Origin: Candidatus Anaerobiospirillum pullistercoris
GTDB taxonomy: Bacteria > Pseudomonadota > Gammaproteobacteria > Enterobacterales > Succinivibrionaceae
NCBI GenBank assembly: GCA_019114785.1
Contig: DXEV01000130.1
Span: 1 to 64,000 of the forward strand
Direction: 5' to 3'
Length of the DNA: 64,000 bases
Shown: in pieces, positions 1-8,865 of the stretch
How the letters are laid out: every line of letters starts with the position of its first letter
Position numbering within the stretch: position 1 is the first letter of the stretch
Notes under the pieces: model-generated
The model's database searches: none
Told to the model about the DNA's origin: nothing
The model's input: the letters and a program-made list of their open reading frames with translations, nothing else
Made by a program: the position numbers and the translations under genes

Positions 1-166
1 CTAGCTAGCGCAAGCTCTGGTGAGCCGTTAGCGCGTCCTGCGCGCTATAGCTCGGGAAGTGCCAGATTTTTGTGGAACATGGTCTGGAGCCATGTGGTCT
101 GAGCTTAGAGCTCATAGTTCTAAGCTAGAGAGCCTCAGCTAGGGCCTAGGCCTGAAAGGCTGACGC

Positions 167-183
167 TAGGCCTATAAGGCCTA
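167..183. repeat. Perfect inverted repeat with 3-nt loop upstream of lspA
   Basis: TAGGCCT and AGGCCTA flank the loop ATA. It lies in a non-coding stretch just before the lspA ribosome site and belongs to a recurring class of tight hairpins in this window. It has no T-run, so it is not an ordinary terminator. Confidence 0.5.
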
Positions 184-235
184 AACGCGTGAGTTTTAGA
201 CTAGTTCTGTTTGTAAGGAGACTGTTGTCTCTGAC

Positions 236-829
236 ATGGGCTCAGTTCGTAAGGACTGGGCCTTTTTTGTGACAGTGGATTTGCCTCTTTTTTCGGACAT
301 GCCTTTATCTTTTCCGCGCCCTAATGGTGCCAAGTTTCTTCTTTTAAGTGTGCTGATCATCGTTTTAGATCAGATCACCAAGTATCTGTGTGTGTTTAAT
401 ATCCCTTACAACACACGAGGAATTGAAGTCTTACCTTTCTTCAATATCATTCACGTCTATAACTACGGTGCTGCCTTTAGTATGTTTGCCTCGTGGGATG
501 GTGCACAGCGGATCCTGCTCTCGGCCATCGCTATTATTATGGCGGCGATCTTTACTGTGGTGTTATTGCGAACCAAGCAAGAACAGAAGTGGCATTGCTT
601 GTCTTATGCCTTATTCATTGGCGGGGCTATTGGTAATTTAATTGATCGACTGATCCACGGCTATGTGATCGACTTTTTGCTGTTTTATCTGCAAGATGAA
701 AGCGGACGGATTACTTGGGCTTATCCTGCTTTTAATGTGGCCGATATTGCCGTGTGCTGTGGTGCTGCCTTGCTAGTGATCCTTGCAATTTTCCACAAAG
801 ATCAGGACAAGACACAGGCGTCAGTCTAA
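236..829 (+). CDS. lspA: Lipoprotein signal peptidase (signal peptidase II)
   Basis: Inner-membrane aspartyl protease that removes the signal peptide from prolipoproteins after lipidation. The 197-residue product shows the family blocks in order: DQITK at 45-49, NYGAAFS at 76-82, GGAIGNLIDR at 129-138 and FNVAD at 166-170. D137 and D170 are the expected catalytic pair. About four hydrophobic segments are visible. The start is uncertain. AAGGAG at 215-220 lies 15 nt before the ATG at 236, and a GAGAC/GTCTC hairpin in that spacer may shorten the gap. An internal ATG at 299 would give 176 residues, closer to the usual length of about 165, but has no clear ribosome site. The usual partner ispH is 7 kb downstream, beyond a sugar module. 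Function is secure; only the start is in doubt. Confidence 0.95.
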   Translation: MGSVRKDWAFFVTVDLPLFSDMPLSFPRPNGAKFLLLSVLIIVLDQITKYLCVFNIPYNTRGIEVLPFFNIIHVYNYGAAFSMFASWDGAQRILLSAIAIIMAAIFTVVLLRTKQEQKWHCLSYALFIGGAIGNLIDRLIHGYVIDFLLFYLQDESGRITWAYPAFNVADIAVCCGAALLVILAIFHKDQDKTQASV

Positions 830-866
830 AAAGATCTGCGGCTGGATCCGTGTTTGCAGCCAATAA

Positions 867-895
867 AAAAGCCACAGTGCGAGGCTGTGGCTTTT
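867..895. terminator. Bidirectional terminator between lspA and the melB-type gene
   Basis: An 11-bp stem (AAAAGCCACAG with CTGTGGCTTTT) closes a 7-nt loop. A-rich sequence on the left and T-rich sequence on the right allow it to work on both strands. It separates lspA on the plus strand from the converging symporter gene. Confidence 0.8.
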
Positions 896-1007
896 AATGT
901 AGTGTTGTGAATGCCTAGAGAGGTGATCTAGGCTTTGTGGTGTTTGTGAGACAGAGGCGAGACTTGGAGATACCTCTGTCCTCTGCCTTTTACCTTGTGG
1001 ATATTGT

Positions 1008-2450
1008 TTAGGCCTTCTTCAGCATATCTAAGTCTTGCTGGATATCGCCTTCGGTAACGGCCTTGTTGATGACCTTATCCATGTAACGACGGGTTAAGAC
1101 ACGTTGGATATCGTCTAAGGTCTTGCCATTGAGCTTGTAGGCAAAGATGTAGATTAAGGCACCGCCTAAGCAGATAGCAGAGGAAATCCAATACAGAGCA
1201 GTCATGCTGGTAATGGTCTCTGGGGTTTGCTCTACGTTTGGTACGTAGTTGATTAAACCTAAGAACAAGCCAATCACTGCACTGGAGATAGCACCGGAGC
1301 ACTTGGAGAGCAGGGTGTGCAGCGAGTAGTAAATGCACTCGGAGCGGATGTTGAACTCAACATCACCATAGTCCACAGTGTCAGCCACCATGATCATCAC
1401 TAACAGCCAGTAAAGAGCGTTAGAGAAACCGGTTAATAAGCCAGAAACGACCACCAGAGGGAACAGCATGCCATCGCCAATGCCTAAAGCTGGTAACGAA
1501 ACTAAGGTAGCAGCGGCAAATGGGGAGGTGATGGCTAAGATGAAGATGGTCTTACGGCCTAAGAGGTTAACCAGTGGCTTGAAGAAGATCAGGCTTGGAA
1601 TAGCAGCGACCGAAGCGGAAACCATTAAGGTCGAGAACAGGTCTTCATCGTGCAGCGAGTACTTAAACATGTACAGGTTGAAGGACTGATACACGCCAGT
1701 ACCGATCACGTAGCAGAAAGCTAAGCTTAAGAAGATTAAGAACTGCTTATTGTGAGTAACGATGAATGCTGCTTCTTTGAGGTTAAAGCCTTCGTCGCTA
1801 CCACCCTTATAGTTGGTCTCAGTCCACTTGCAGGTAACAGCAGCCGAGGAGATAGCAAAAAAGCCACCTAAAGCTGCATAGAGCATGTAACCGAAGCCAT
1901 CATCGCCTTGACCGAAGAGGTGCACTGCATACAGACCGCAACCAGAGGCAATGTAACCACCAATAGTAGCGGCAAAACGTGGGTATGGCAGCAGGCCTTC
2001 ACGCTCGTCCTTGTCTAAGGTGATGTTAGGAATTAACGACCAGAAAGGAGCATCGCAGATGGTGTAGCTCATACCCCAAGCGATGTACACAATGGTCAGA
2101 TAAACGATCTGGGTGGTACCTTCAAAGTAGTGGGTGCAGAAGCAGGCGGTCATGAAGACAGCGTTTAAGATGTTACCCACGAAGATCCATGGCTTATATC
2201 CTAACTTGTTGTAGAACTTAGCTACGATGTAACCAAACATTGGATCGTTGATGGTATCCCAAATACGGGCTACGAGGAAGATAATACCGCAGACAGCGGC
2301 GGATACTCCTGCTACGTCGGTCAAATAGAAGAATAAGAAGGTATTGACCAAGCATAAGGACAGGTCTTTACCGAAGCTACCATAGCCGTATGACAGCTTG
2401 GTCTGCATTGAGACCTTCGGTGCGATTGGGGTTGGGGCTGTTTCACTCAT
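1008..2450 (-). CDS. melB: MelB-type glycoside:cation symporter (GPH family, MFS)
   Basis: Inner-membrane symporter of the glycoside-pentoside-hexuronide family, 480 residues with about 12 hydrophobic segments. The N-terminal half follows E. coli/Salmonella MelB closely. Counterparts of the cation-site aspartates are present in RIWDTINDP (D65, D69), and those of the sugar-site residues in FGKDLS (D29), YTICDAPFW (D133) and LLPYPRF. It lies downstream of a GH36 alpha-galactosidase in the same orientation, so an alpha-galactoside such as melibiose or raffinose is the likely substrate; this is inference. The start has only a weak purine-rich site (GAGACG). The C-terminal 40 residues are hydrophilic and contain two lysine-rich stretches. 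Confidence 0.92.
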   Translation of the reverse strand: MSETAPTPIAPKVSMQTKLSYGYGSFGKDLSLCLVNTFLFFYLTDVAGVSAAVCGIIFLVARIWDTINDPMFGYIVAKFYNKLGYKPWIFVGNILNAVFMTACFCTHYFEGTTQIVYLTIVYIAWGMSYTICDAPFWSLIPNITLDKDEREGLLPYPRFAATIGGYIASGCGLYAVHLFGQGDDGFGYMLYAALGGFFAISSAAVTCKWTETNYKGGSDEGFNLKEAAFIVTHNKQFLIFLSLAFCYVIGTGVYQSFNLYMFKYSLHDEDLFSTLMVSASVAAIPSLIFFKPLVNLLGRKTIFILAITSPFAAATLVSLPALGIGDGMLFPLVVVSGLLTGFSNALYWLLVMIMVADTVDYGDVEFNIRSECIYYSLHTLLSKCSGAISSAVIGLFLGLINYVPNVEQTPETITSMTALYWISSAICLGGALIYIFAYKLNGKTLDDIQRVLTRRYMDKVINKAVTEGDIQQDLDMLKKA

Positions 2451-2827
2451 AGTTGCGTCTCATAGAAGATCGCCAAGGAAGTAGAGCTTGATGCCGTCGG
2501 TGCTACCGCGTACCTAGGATTGGAGTGAGGAAATGTAGGTATGCGTTTGCAGTGTCCTAAAAATGGTTGGAGCTTTTTAGGACAGTAAGTGACAGCACTT
2601 GGCTCTACCTCGGTGGTTTGTAGTGGAGTCCATGCAAAGATAGACGCATCGCGGGGCCTATCTTTTTAGCCGGTTTGGTGCAGTATTTGAGGCTACTGCG
2701 CCACCAGTTGCGGTTAATTTGGAGTACTTAGCCGCAGCTGGAATGAATTTTTTGGCTGATCAACGCTGCTCGAACTATTACGTGGCACGCTAAACGATCA
2801 GCCGGTGATTTGGTTTGAAAACTGCCT
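2451..2827. other. Intercistronic gap in the mel-type operon
   Basis: No gene is seen. It holds two inverted repeats: AAAGATAG/CTATCTTT at 2636-2643 and 2658-2665, followed by T residues in the plus direction, and GGCTGATC/GATCAGCC at 2754-2761 and 2796-2803. Either could stabilise or attenuate the minus-strand transcript. Neither is a convincing minus-strand terminator. Confidence 0.4.
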
Positions 2828-4798
2828 TTAGCTACGCTGCATCACGATGTAGCCTGACTTTGGCAGGGTGATTTCTTGAATTTGATTGCTCAGCTCTAAG
2901 CTGTACTCGGAAACGAGGCGGCCTAAGCAGTCGTAAGTCTTAGTGTTGACCGTAACTGGTGTGCTCTCTTGGCCATTGCTCTTTGGTAGACGGATCACAA
3001 AGTCTGTCTTCATGGCACCATTCACTAAGGTCAGCTCCTTAGTCTCAGGGCAGGAGAAGAGCTCTAAGATGTGGTCACTGCCGATTACCATGAGCTCTTG
3101 AGCACCTAAACGGGCTCCTAAGATGGTGTACATGAACTCTGGGTGGAGTGCGTACATCTGGCCATACATCAAAAGTTCACGGTGGTCATGCCAGAAGGTC
3201 AGCCAATGCTTGACCATGGCACGGTGTTCCTCGTTGAGGTGCTTAAAGTTTGGTGATACCTGAGGAACAGCAAACAAGGTGTGGATGAAGTTCAAGCTGG
3301 AGCTTTCGACACTCTCTAATGGCGACCAAATGAACATGTCGGCATGGACAGCAGTGGCATGACGATCATTACCGGTCATGGCACGCACATCAGTGGTGGT
3401 CATGCGGTTCATCAGAGTGTCGTTAGGGCAATCGTGAGCGCGGAACATGTTGCCAAACTTGCGGATCATTGGGCCCACATAGTTTTGGCGGAACTCAATT
3501 AAGATGTCGCTCTTGATGGCACTGAGAGCAGCACGCACTTCGCTCATCAGCATGTCCACGGCCTCAGGCAGCGATTGGGTGTCACGCTCAGCGTTATAAG
3601 CTTGAGCCTTTTCGTCAGCTTGACGCATGTCAAACTCGTCAATAAAGTCGAGCTTTAAGCCATCTAAGTCATAGGTCTTGACCATGTTGGCAAAGGTGTT
3701 GACGAGGAAGTCACGCACCTTCTTAAAACGTGGGTCTAAGACATAAGCGTTCCAACGAGGGTTGAAGCACAGGCAGTAATCCTTGTACTCCTCGTGGTGT
3801 TGGGACTTGCTACCAATGAATGGCACGGCAAACCACACCATGTATTTCATGCCCAAAGCATGTACACGTTGGACGTGCTCTTTCATGTGTGGGAAGCGCT
3901 TGGTAGAAACTTGCCAATCGCCGCAGAAAGCGTAGCCACGATTGTTGTCGTCAGTCTGCCAGCCATCATCTACGATCACGGTCTTGCAACCTGCCTCTGC
4001 AGCCAGAGCACATTGTTCCTCAATCTCTTTTTCTTCGAGGTTTTGCAGGAAGGCATACCAAGTGGAATACACCGGCTCTAAGGCCCCTTCAGGCACTGGC
4101 ATGATGTCGTTATTGACCTCACGCTCGTAGTAACGGGTGATGTTCTGTAAAGCGTTAAATACTGGCAGCGTAGAGGTGTCTAAACGTAAAGACACGCGGT
4201 AAGAATTGGTTGCTGGCAGTTGCTGGGAAAAGAGGGTAAAGGTGATACGAGCGGCTTCTTCCTCTTCGTAAGCACCAATGTTGACGTTGACGATGTTCTT
4301 GCAGTCACTTAAGGCAAAAGCCAGCTTGTTGATGCCTTCGGCCGAGAAGAAAGCGCCCATAGGGGCTAGGTTGCAGATATGGCTGGTAAAAGAAGTGTTG
4401 TACTCCAGCATGCCCTTAGGACGAATGTTCTTGCATGGAGTGCAAATGCTTGGCAGCCACAGAGATTGGGTGTTGTCGACAGGCAGTCTTAAATCTAAGG
4501 TGGTTTGAGGGATCACCACTGGCTCATCGGAGCTAATGGTCAGATCGAGGTACCACACTTGATTGATAGCGCTAGAGGTAGTTTCACTGCCGTATAAGCC
4601 AGGCTCGCTCTTCAGTTGCTCACCTTGAGCTTGTAGCTTAGCTAAAGCCTCGGCACTGCAACCGTATTCAGAGCAGAGCTCAGTAGAAGCAACTTGACGT
4701 AAAGCCAGATCAAGGTGCAGCTTGTCTTGCAGCTCACCTTCTGCATGTACACAGGCTTGAGCACGTAAAAATGCCCAGTCGAGACTCTTTAAAATCAT
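2828..4798 (-). CDS. GH36 alpha-galactosidase
   Basis: Retaining alpha-galactosidase expected to release galactose from melibiose or raffinose-type sugars. The 656-residue protein has an N-terminal beta-sandwich-like region to about residue 220, a TIM-barrel core with the GH36 signature DDGW at 277-280, the nucleophile block LKLDFIDEF (D384) and the acid/base block RAHDCPND (D456), then a small C-terminal beta domain. No signal peptide is visible, so it is probably cytoplasmic and acts on imported sugar. It is the first gene of a minus-strand pair with the MelB-type symporter. E. coli melA belongs to family GH4, so this is a GH36-MelB pairing rather than a copy of the E. coli mel operon. Family is secure; exact substrate is inferred. 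Confidence 0.93.
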   Translation of the reverse strand: MILKSLDWAFLRAQACVHAEGELQDKLHLDLALRQVASTELCSEYGCSAEALAKLQAQGEQLKSEPGLYGSETTSSAINQVWYLDLTISSDEPVVIPQTTLDLRLPVDNTQSLWLPSICTPCKNIRPKGMLEYNTSFTSHICNLAPMGAFFSAEGINKLAFALSDCKNIVNVNIGAYEEEEAARITFTLFSQQLPATNSYRVSLRLDTSTLPVFNALQNITRYYEREVNNDIMPVPEGALEPVYSTWYAFLQNLEEKEIEEQCALAAEAGCKTVIVDDGWQTDDNNRGYAFCGDWQVSTKRFPHMKEHVQRVHALGMKYMVWFAVPFIGSKSQHHEEYKDYCLCFNPRWNAYVLDPRFKKVRDFLVNTFANMVKTYDLDGLKLDFIDEFDMRQADEKAQAYNAERDTQSLPEAVDMLMSEVRAALSAIKSDILIEFRQNYVGPMIRKFGNMFRAHDCPNDTLMNRMTTTDVRAMTGNDRHATAVHADMFIWSPLESVESSSLNFIHTLFAVPQVSPNFKHLNEEHRAMVKHWLTFWHDHRELLMYGQMYALHPEFMYTILGARLGAQELMVIGSDHILELFSCPETKELTLVNGAMKTDFVIRLPKSNGQESTPVTVNTKTYDCLGRLVSEYSLELSNQIQEITLPKSGYIVMQRS

Positions 4799-5474
4799 GC
4801 CGCACCTCTTAGCTCAACTCACACTGACACAGACAAAACAGAAAAATCAGAAAACGTGGCTCGTAGCATGACAGCCTCAAACCAGCGACCTAGCCTTACG
4901 GTATGCCTTGACTAACCTTGGTGAACCTTGGTGAATAAGTCAGCCTCCGTCTGTCTGAAAAGGACATAAACGGAGGCAGGAAACAACTTTGGTTATGGCA
5001 AATAAGGAGGTCTTGGTGAGCTGCTGTCCTTATTATGTCTGCTTTAAGAACAATGTTCGTACAAGCATGGCATATTAATCAAGAACGCAGCAGGAGCACA
5101 CAAGTCGACATCAAAAAACTACTGCTTGAAAGCCGATAAATAGGCCTTAAAGCCCAAAACCCTAGATCCGGCCAATGAAAATGCAGGAAAAGCAGCTGTT
5201 CCTGATGTCGTGAAATTTACACGTTGTTATGAATACGTGTTATTTTGTAATGGATTATAAGGAAAATATTTGGCGGTGATTAGGAAAAGTTACGAAAAAC
5301 GTGATGTTTTTGCCAAATATTAGACATGCTTCACAAAATTGGGGTGAGAGCAAGAAAAAAGCTCAGCAAATGCCAATTTTAAGCGGAATAGCTTATTTAT
5401 CGCCTTAAAATGTGGGGGAGTGAGCTGAAGTGATTTTGTGGTGCAGAAGGGGGAAATTGTTGCGATCTGGTTCA

Positions 5475-5541
5475 AATTTACGAACAATTTACGAACAGTT
5501 TTCGTGATATAGGGCACAGTTTTACGAAAATTTTCGTAAAA
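5475..5541. promoter_or_regulatory. Putative operator cluster (TTACGAA half-sites and 22-bp palindrome)
   Basis: AATTTACGAAC is repeated head to tail at 5475-5485 and 5486-5496. A perfect 22-bp palindrome at 5520-5541 is formed by TTTTACGAAAA and its inverse complement. Another TTACGAA lies at 5290-5296. The site is upstream of the minus-strand alpha-galactosidase gene, and a LacI-type regulator is divergent, so binding by that regulator is plausible but unproven. Confidence 0.5.
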
Positions 5542-5718
5542 ACATTTCGTGCATGTGTTACAGAAAGGTGAGGCCAAAAGTTCTTAGCGTTGCTGGCGGT
5601 GAAAAGTTAGGACTATGTAAGCAGTAGTTTGCATGGCCTAGCTATGCTTTAGGCCAGCTTATTTGTCATGGCAGTACTCTTAAGGCTAGTGGGGATCACT
5701 TTAGTCTTGGAGGCGATT

Positions 5719-5754
5719 GGCATTGCAGGCATTGCAAGCAGTGCAGGCAGTGCG
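5719..5754. repeat. 9-bp tandem repeat, four copies
   Basis: Units GGCATTGCA, GGCATTGCA, AGCAGTGCA and GGCAGTGCG lie head to tail. They fall in a short hydrophobic open frame that I do not believe is a gene. Confidence 0.6.
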
Positions 5755-6304
5755 TTAGTCTGCCAGCTTTACGTTTACGCTTTGGATCTTTTGGCGCTCT
5801 GGTTGGTGGCACATTGGGGCCAACAAATGGTGCTAGAGAAATGTGCATAGCTTGCACAGGCTAGAGAATTTGCGATTTGCTACGTTGTTGCTTTGTTTGT
5901 TGCAGTAGGAGCCGAAGCGGATAGAGCACAATTGCAAGGATACTTGGTGCTTTAGGTGCTGTTCAGTAAGCCTTGGCAGTTGTTTGCTTTGCTCCGTATG
6001 AGGCTGATACGTGACATTGCCAGTATCATCCCCGCTGAGCCAGCTGTCACAGCAGTATTAGCTGTCACAGCTGCTGGTTGCAGGATGTGGGTAGTAATGT
6101 CAGCAGAGTAGGCAAAATTGCAAGTATGCACCTATTTGGGCTTACAATAGATTCCACATTTTGTGAGATCGTTGCTTTCTTTTGTCTCTTTTTGTCTCTT
6201 TTTGCCTCGGATGGCCTTGGGCTGCCTTTGGTAGAGGTAGAGCGAGAGTGCAGCGACTGGTTGCGTGCAAAGTGCGGCAGTCCTCTCCTGCTTTTGCTTT
6301 AACT

Positions 6305-6483
6305 GATGCCGCGTAATTCCCTATGCGTAAGTGTAGGGATGTAAGCGGAAAAGAACTCGGGAAGGGGCGTTTTGTCCCAACTTCGATGGGGGCATTGTGG
6401 ACATGCCCGTGAAGCTCCTAACCTTTAGGATATTCACTAAAAGCGGGGCAGCGACCCTGCGAAACCGCAGACGTAAGTCTGCG
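6305..6483 (+). ncRNA. Candidate structured RNA / leader upstream of LacI-type regulator
   Basis: Several hairpins follow one another. CCGC/GCGG (6309-6312 with 6345-6348) encloses TCCCTA/TAGGGA. GGGCAT/ATGCCC comes next. An outer GTGAA/TTCAC encloses TCCTAA-CCT-TTAGGA (6416-6430). GCGGGG/CCCTGC closes the loop CAGCGA. CGCAGAC-GTAA-GTCTGCG (6466-6483) has a GNRA-type loop. The stretch ends about 75 nt before the regulator start. I compared it from memory with tmRNA, 6S, SRP RNA, RNase P and common riboswitches and saw no match. It may be a leader or an independent RNA; strand is inferred from the downstream gene. Confidence 0.4.
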
Positions 6484-6558
6484 TGTAGTTCATCAAATGT
6501 TCTAAGCGTTTTTGTTTTCTCTTAAGAGCACTTTGCGCAGTGGTAATGGTTTTTAGGT

Positions 6559-7746
6559 ATGAACAGCACTCAAATAGCCAAGTTGGCTGGCGTCTCGCGC
6601 TCTACCGTATCTAAGGTTTTGCACAATTACAAAGGCATCCCCGAGGAGACTCGACAGAAAGTGCTTAAAGTCATCAAGGAGTATGACTACAAGCCAAATA
6701 CTATGTCTCAGGCTTTACGTGGGATCAGCCCTAAAGTTATTGCTTTGTATTTTTACGAGCGTATGAACGATCCTGATGCCTACCGTCATGACTTAGGACT
6801 GATCAATTACAACCTCTCTATGCTTAATGCCATTACCATGGAAGCCAAGAAAGTTGGCTATTCGGTAGTTTATGAGCTGATCTTTAGCTATGAGGGCGAA
6901 AAGAAGATCATCAATATGATCAACGAGGCCTTTGATAGCCGCAAGATCAGCAGTGCGGTCTTTGTGGGCTTAGACTCTGATGCCCACTTTATTGCTGAAG
7001 TTGCACGTCCTGATCGTCATATCATTGTGCTGGATAAGGAAGAGGATACGACCACTGGCGTGCGCTGCTTGTTCTCCAGCGATTTTCGTTCTGCCGAGCG
7101 TGCCTGTGAGCACCTGTATGGGAATGGTTTTACGCGGATCATGCACATCAGTGGTGAGACGACCAAACTCTCTGGTTTTGATCGGCGTCGTGGCTATATG
7201 TCTTTTATGCACAAGCTTAAAGCTGAGCAGCAGCTGGAGTGCGAGCCTCTGATCTTAGGTAATAAATTTGGCTTTGAGATGGGTTATGCGGTAGGCTTGC
7301 AATTTATCGAAGAGCGGCTGTATGAGCGTTACAACGGCATACTCTGTGGCTGCGATATGATTGCGATTGGCTTTTTTAAGCGCTTGCAGGAAATGAGACC
7401 GGATCTCATTGATCAACTGGGCATCATAGGCTTTGATAATGAACTTGTGGATCAGTATGTCACGCCATCGCTCTCCACCATGTCGCCAAATTATCGCAGT
7501 TTTGCTCACATGATCTTTGATTTAGAGCAGAATTATGAAGAGTTTAAGGGTGGTATGACTTTAAAGCTGGATCATGTGCTGATTGAGCGTGATAGCAGTA
7601 AGCCATCGGAGCAGCGTACCACCTCACGCATTGCGCGTCAGCTGACGATCAATGCAGATGAAGTAGCTTCTCAGGTTGATGGTGCCCATGCTGAGCTTAA
7701 GAACGAAAAAATAGCAGAGGCAGCAAAGGCAGAATTGGCAGTTTAG
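6559..7746 (+). CDS. LacI-family transcriptional regulator
   Basis: DNA-binding regulator of 395 residues. An N-terminal helix-turn-helix (STQIAKLAGVSRSTVSKVL, residues 3-21) and hinge region (KPNTMSQALRG) precede a periplasmic-binding-protein-like sugar-sensing domain of about 270 residues. The last 45 residues form a hydrophilic tail beyond the usual LacI length. The start is set by the canonical LacI N-terminus; AGG lies very close to the ATG, so the ribosome site is weak. It is divergent from the alpha-galactosidase/MelB operon and is its likely regulator. A long hairpin-rich leader precedes it. Effector and operator are unknown. Confidence 0.9.
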   Translation: MNSTQIAKLAGVSRSTVSKVLHNYKGIPEETRQKVLKVIKEYDYKPNTMSQALRGISPKVIALYFYERMNDPDAYRHDLGLINYNLSMLNAITMEAKKVGYSVVYELIFSYEGEKKIINMINEAFDSRKISSAVFVGLDSDAHFIAEVARPDRHIIVLDKEEDTTTGVRCLFSSDFRSAERACEHLYGNGFTRIMHISGETTKLSGFDRRRGYMSFMHKLKAEQQLECEPLILGNKFGFEMGYAVGLQFIEERLYERYNGILCGCDMIAIGFFKRLQEMRPDLIDQLGIIGFDNELVDQYVTPSLSTMSPNYRSFAHMIFDLEQNYEEFKGGMTLKLDHVLIERDSSKPSEQRTTSRIARQLTINADEVASQVDGAHAELKNEKIAEAAKAELAV

Positions 7747-7773
7747 GGCTAGTTATCAACCTGCCCTAGTCAG

Positions 7774-7817
7774 CCACGCTCTAGACACGCTCTAGCCACG
7801 CTTTAGCTTGGCTCTAG
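7774..7817. repeat. 11-bp tandem repeat, four copies, upstream of ispH
   Basis: Units CCACGCTCTAG, ACACGCTCTAG, CCACGCTTTAG and CTTGGCTCTAG run head to tail with an exact 11-bp period, close to one helical turn. They lie between the LacI-type gene and ispH, about 110 bp before the ispH start. Confidence 0.65.
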
Positions 7818-7926
7818 CTTGCCTCTTTGAGCACAGATCAAGCTGATGTGTGTGCAAGCATGTGGCGATTGAGGCTGTTGGCTGTACCCGCTGGCTATGG
7901 GGTCGGTTCTTGTTGAGGGGATCTAG

Positions 7927-8865
7927 GTGAGCTTTAAGATTTTATTGGCAGAAACTCGTGGTTTTTGTGCTGGAGTTGAGCGCGCTATTGCCGTGGTAAA
8001 TAAGGCCTTAGAAAAATTTGGGGCCCATCAGGTCTATGTGCTGCACGAGGTCGTGCATAACAAGCATGTAGTTGCCGAGCTGGCCGAGCGCGGTGCGCAC
8101 TTTGTGGAGAGCCTAGATGAGATCCCAGATCCAGAGAGCAAGGTAGTGATCTTCTCGGCCCACGGTGTCGGCCTTGAGACCATCAAAAAGGCCCAAGACT
8201 TAAAGCTGCACATCATTGATGCTACTTGTCCGCTGGTTAGTCGTATTCATGCCAAGATGGCCAAGGCCGCAGCGGCCCACAAAGAAGTCGTGATTATTGG
8301 TCATGAGGGGCATCAAGAGGTCTTAGGCACGGTAGGTCAGTTTACAGGCCCAGCCGATCTGGTGCATGTGATCTTGAGTGTAGATGACGTGCAAAAACTT
8401 GAGCTTAAGACCCAAAACGCGATCTTTGCTACCCAAACTACTCTGTCGATCGATGAGACAGCTAAGACTGTAGCTGCCCTCAAGGCCAAGTATCCATTTA
8501 TTGAGGGGCCTCGTAATGATGATACCTGCTTTGCGACTCAGCACCGTCAGGCCGCTGTTAAGCTTTTGGCTCAAGCTTGCGATCTGGTGTTAGTGGCAGG
8601 ATCGGCCAATAGCTCTAATTCGCGTCGTTTAAGCGAGGTCGCAGAAAAAGAGGGAACTCGCTCTTATCTGATCGACGATTACACCTGTATCACTAAAGAG
8701 ATGCTAGAAGGGGTGCAGACTGTAGGTATTACCGCTGGCGCATCGGTACCCGAGCGGATCGTGACGGGCATTATTGATTTCTTAAAGACCCAAGGTGCCA
8801 CTTCAGTTGAGGGCATAGGGCCACAGCCAAAGCATCGTCAGTTCCCTCTGCCTGACAATATTTAG
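7927..8865 (+). CDS. ispH: 4-hydroxy-3-methylbut-2-enyl diphosphate reductase
   Basis: Last enzyme of the MEP isoprenoid pathway, converting HMBPP into IPP and DMAPP with a 4Fe-4S cluster. The 312-residue protein has the three cluster cysteines in family context: GFCAGV (C14), DATCPLV (C101) and DDTCFAT (C201). The substrate blocks HEVVHN, SAHGV and GHEGHQE and the SANSSNS loop are also present. Translation starts at GTG with GAGGGG about 7 nt upstream. In many gammaproteobacteria ispH follows lspA and fkpB; here the sugar module intervenes and no fkpB is seen. Confidence 0.97.
   Translation: MSFKILLAETRGFCAGVERAIAVVNKALEKFGAHQVYVLHEVVHNKHVVAELAERGAHFVESLDEIPDPESKVVIFSAHGVGLETIKKAQDLKLHIIDATCPLVSRIHAKMAKAAAAHKEVVIIGHEGHQEVLGTVGQFTGPADLVHVILSVDDVQKLELKTQNAIFATQTTLSIDETAKTVAALKAKYPFIEGPRNDDTCFATQHRQAAVKLLAQACDLVLVAGSANSSNSRRLSEVAEKEGTRSYLIDDYTCITKEMLEGVQTVGITAGASVPERIVTGIIDFLKTQGATSVEGIGPQPKHRQFPLPDNI

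Larger units (their letters stand above)
4799..6558. other. Long non-coding divergent region between alpha-galactosidase and LacI-type gene
   Basis: About 1.76 kb without a convincing gene. It contains an AT-rich regulatory block with TTACGAA half-sites (5290-5541), a four-copy 9-bp tandem repeat (5719-5754), a 12-bp direct repeat AGCTGTCACAGC at 6042-6053 and 6060-6071, and a hairpin-dense stretch at 6305-6483. Short open frames at 5320-5577 and 5668-5850 lack ribosome sites and family features. Confidence 0.6.

Noticed and set aside
5320-5577. Minus-strand 85-codon frame in the operator region
   Set aside because: It overlies the palindrome and TTACGAA copies; composition follows the AT-rich DNA and no protein features are seen.
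5668-5850. Hydrophobic 60-codon frame
   Set aside because: No ribosome site, and much of it is translation of a 9-bp tandem repeat.
6304-6352. Hammerhead-ribozyme-like core (CTGATG, a CGC/GCG stem, GAAA)
   Set aside because: The essential A after CTGATG is C here, and no convincing stems I and III or cleavage site is present.
4799-6558. CRP-type operator (TGTGA-N6-TCACA)
   Set aside because: Only isolated half-sites were seen; no spaced pair.
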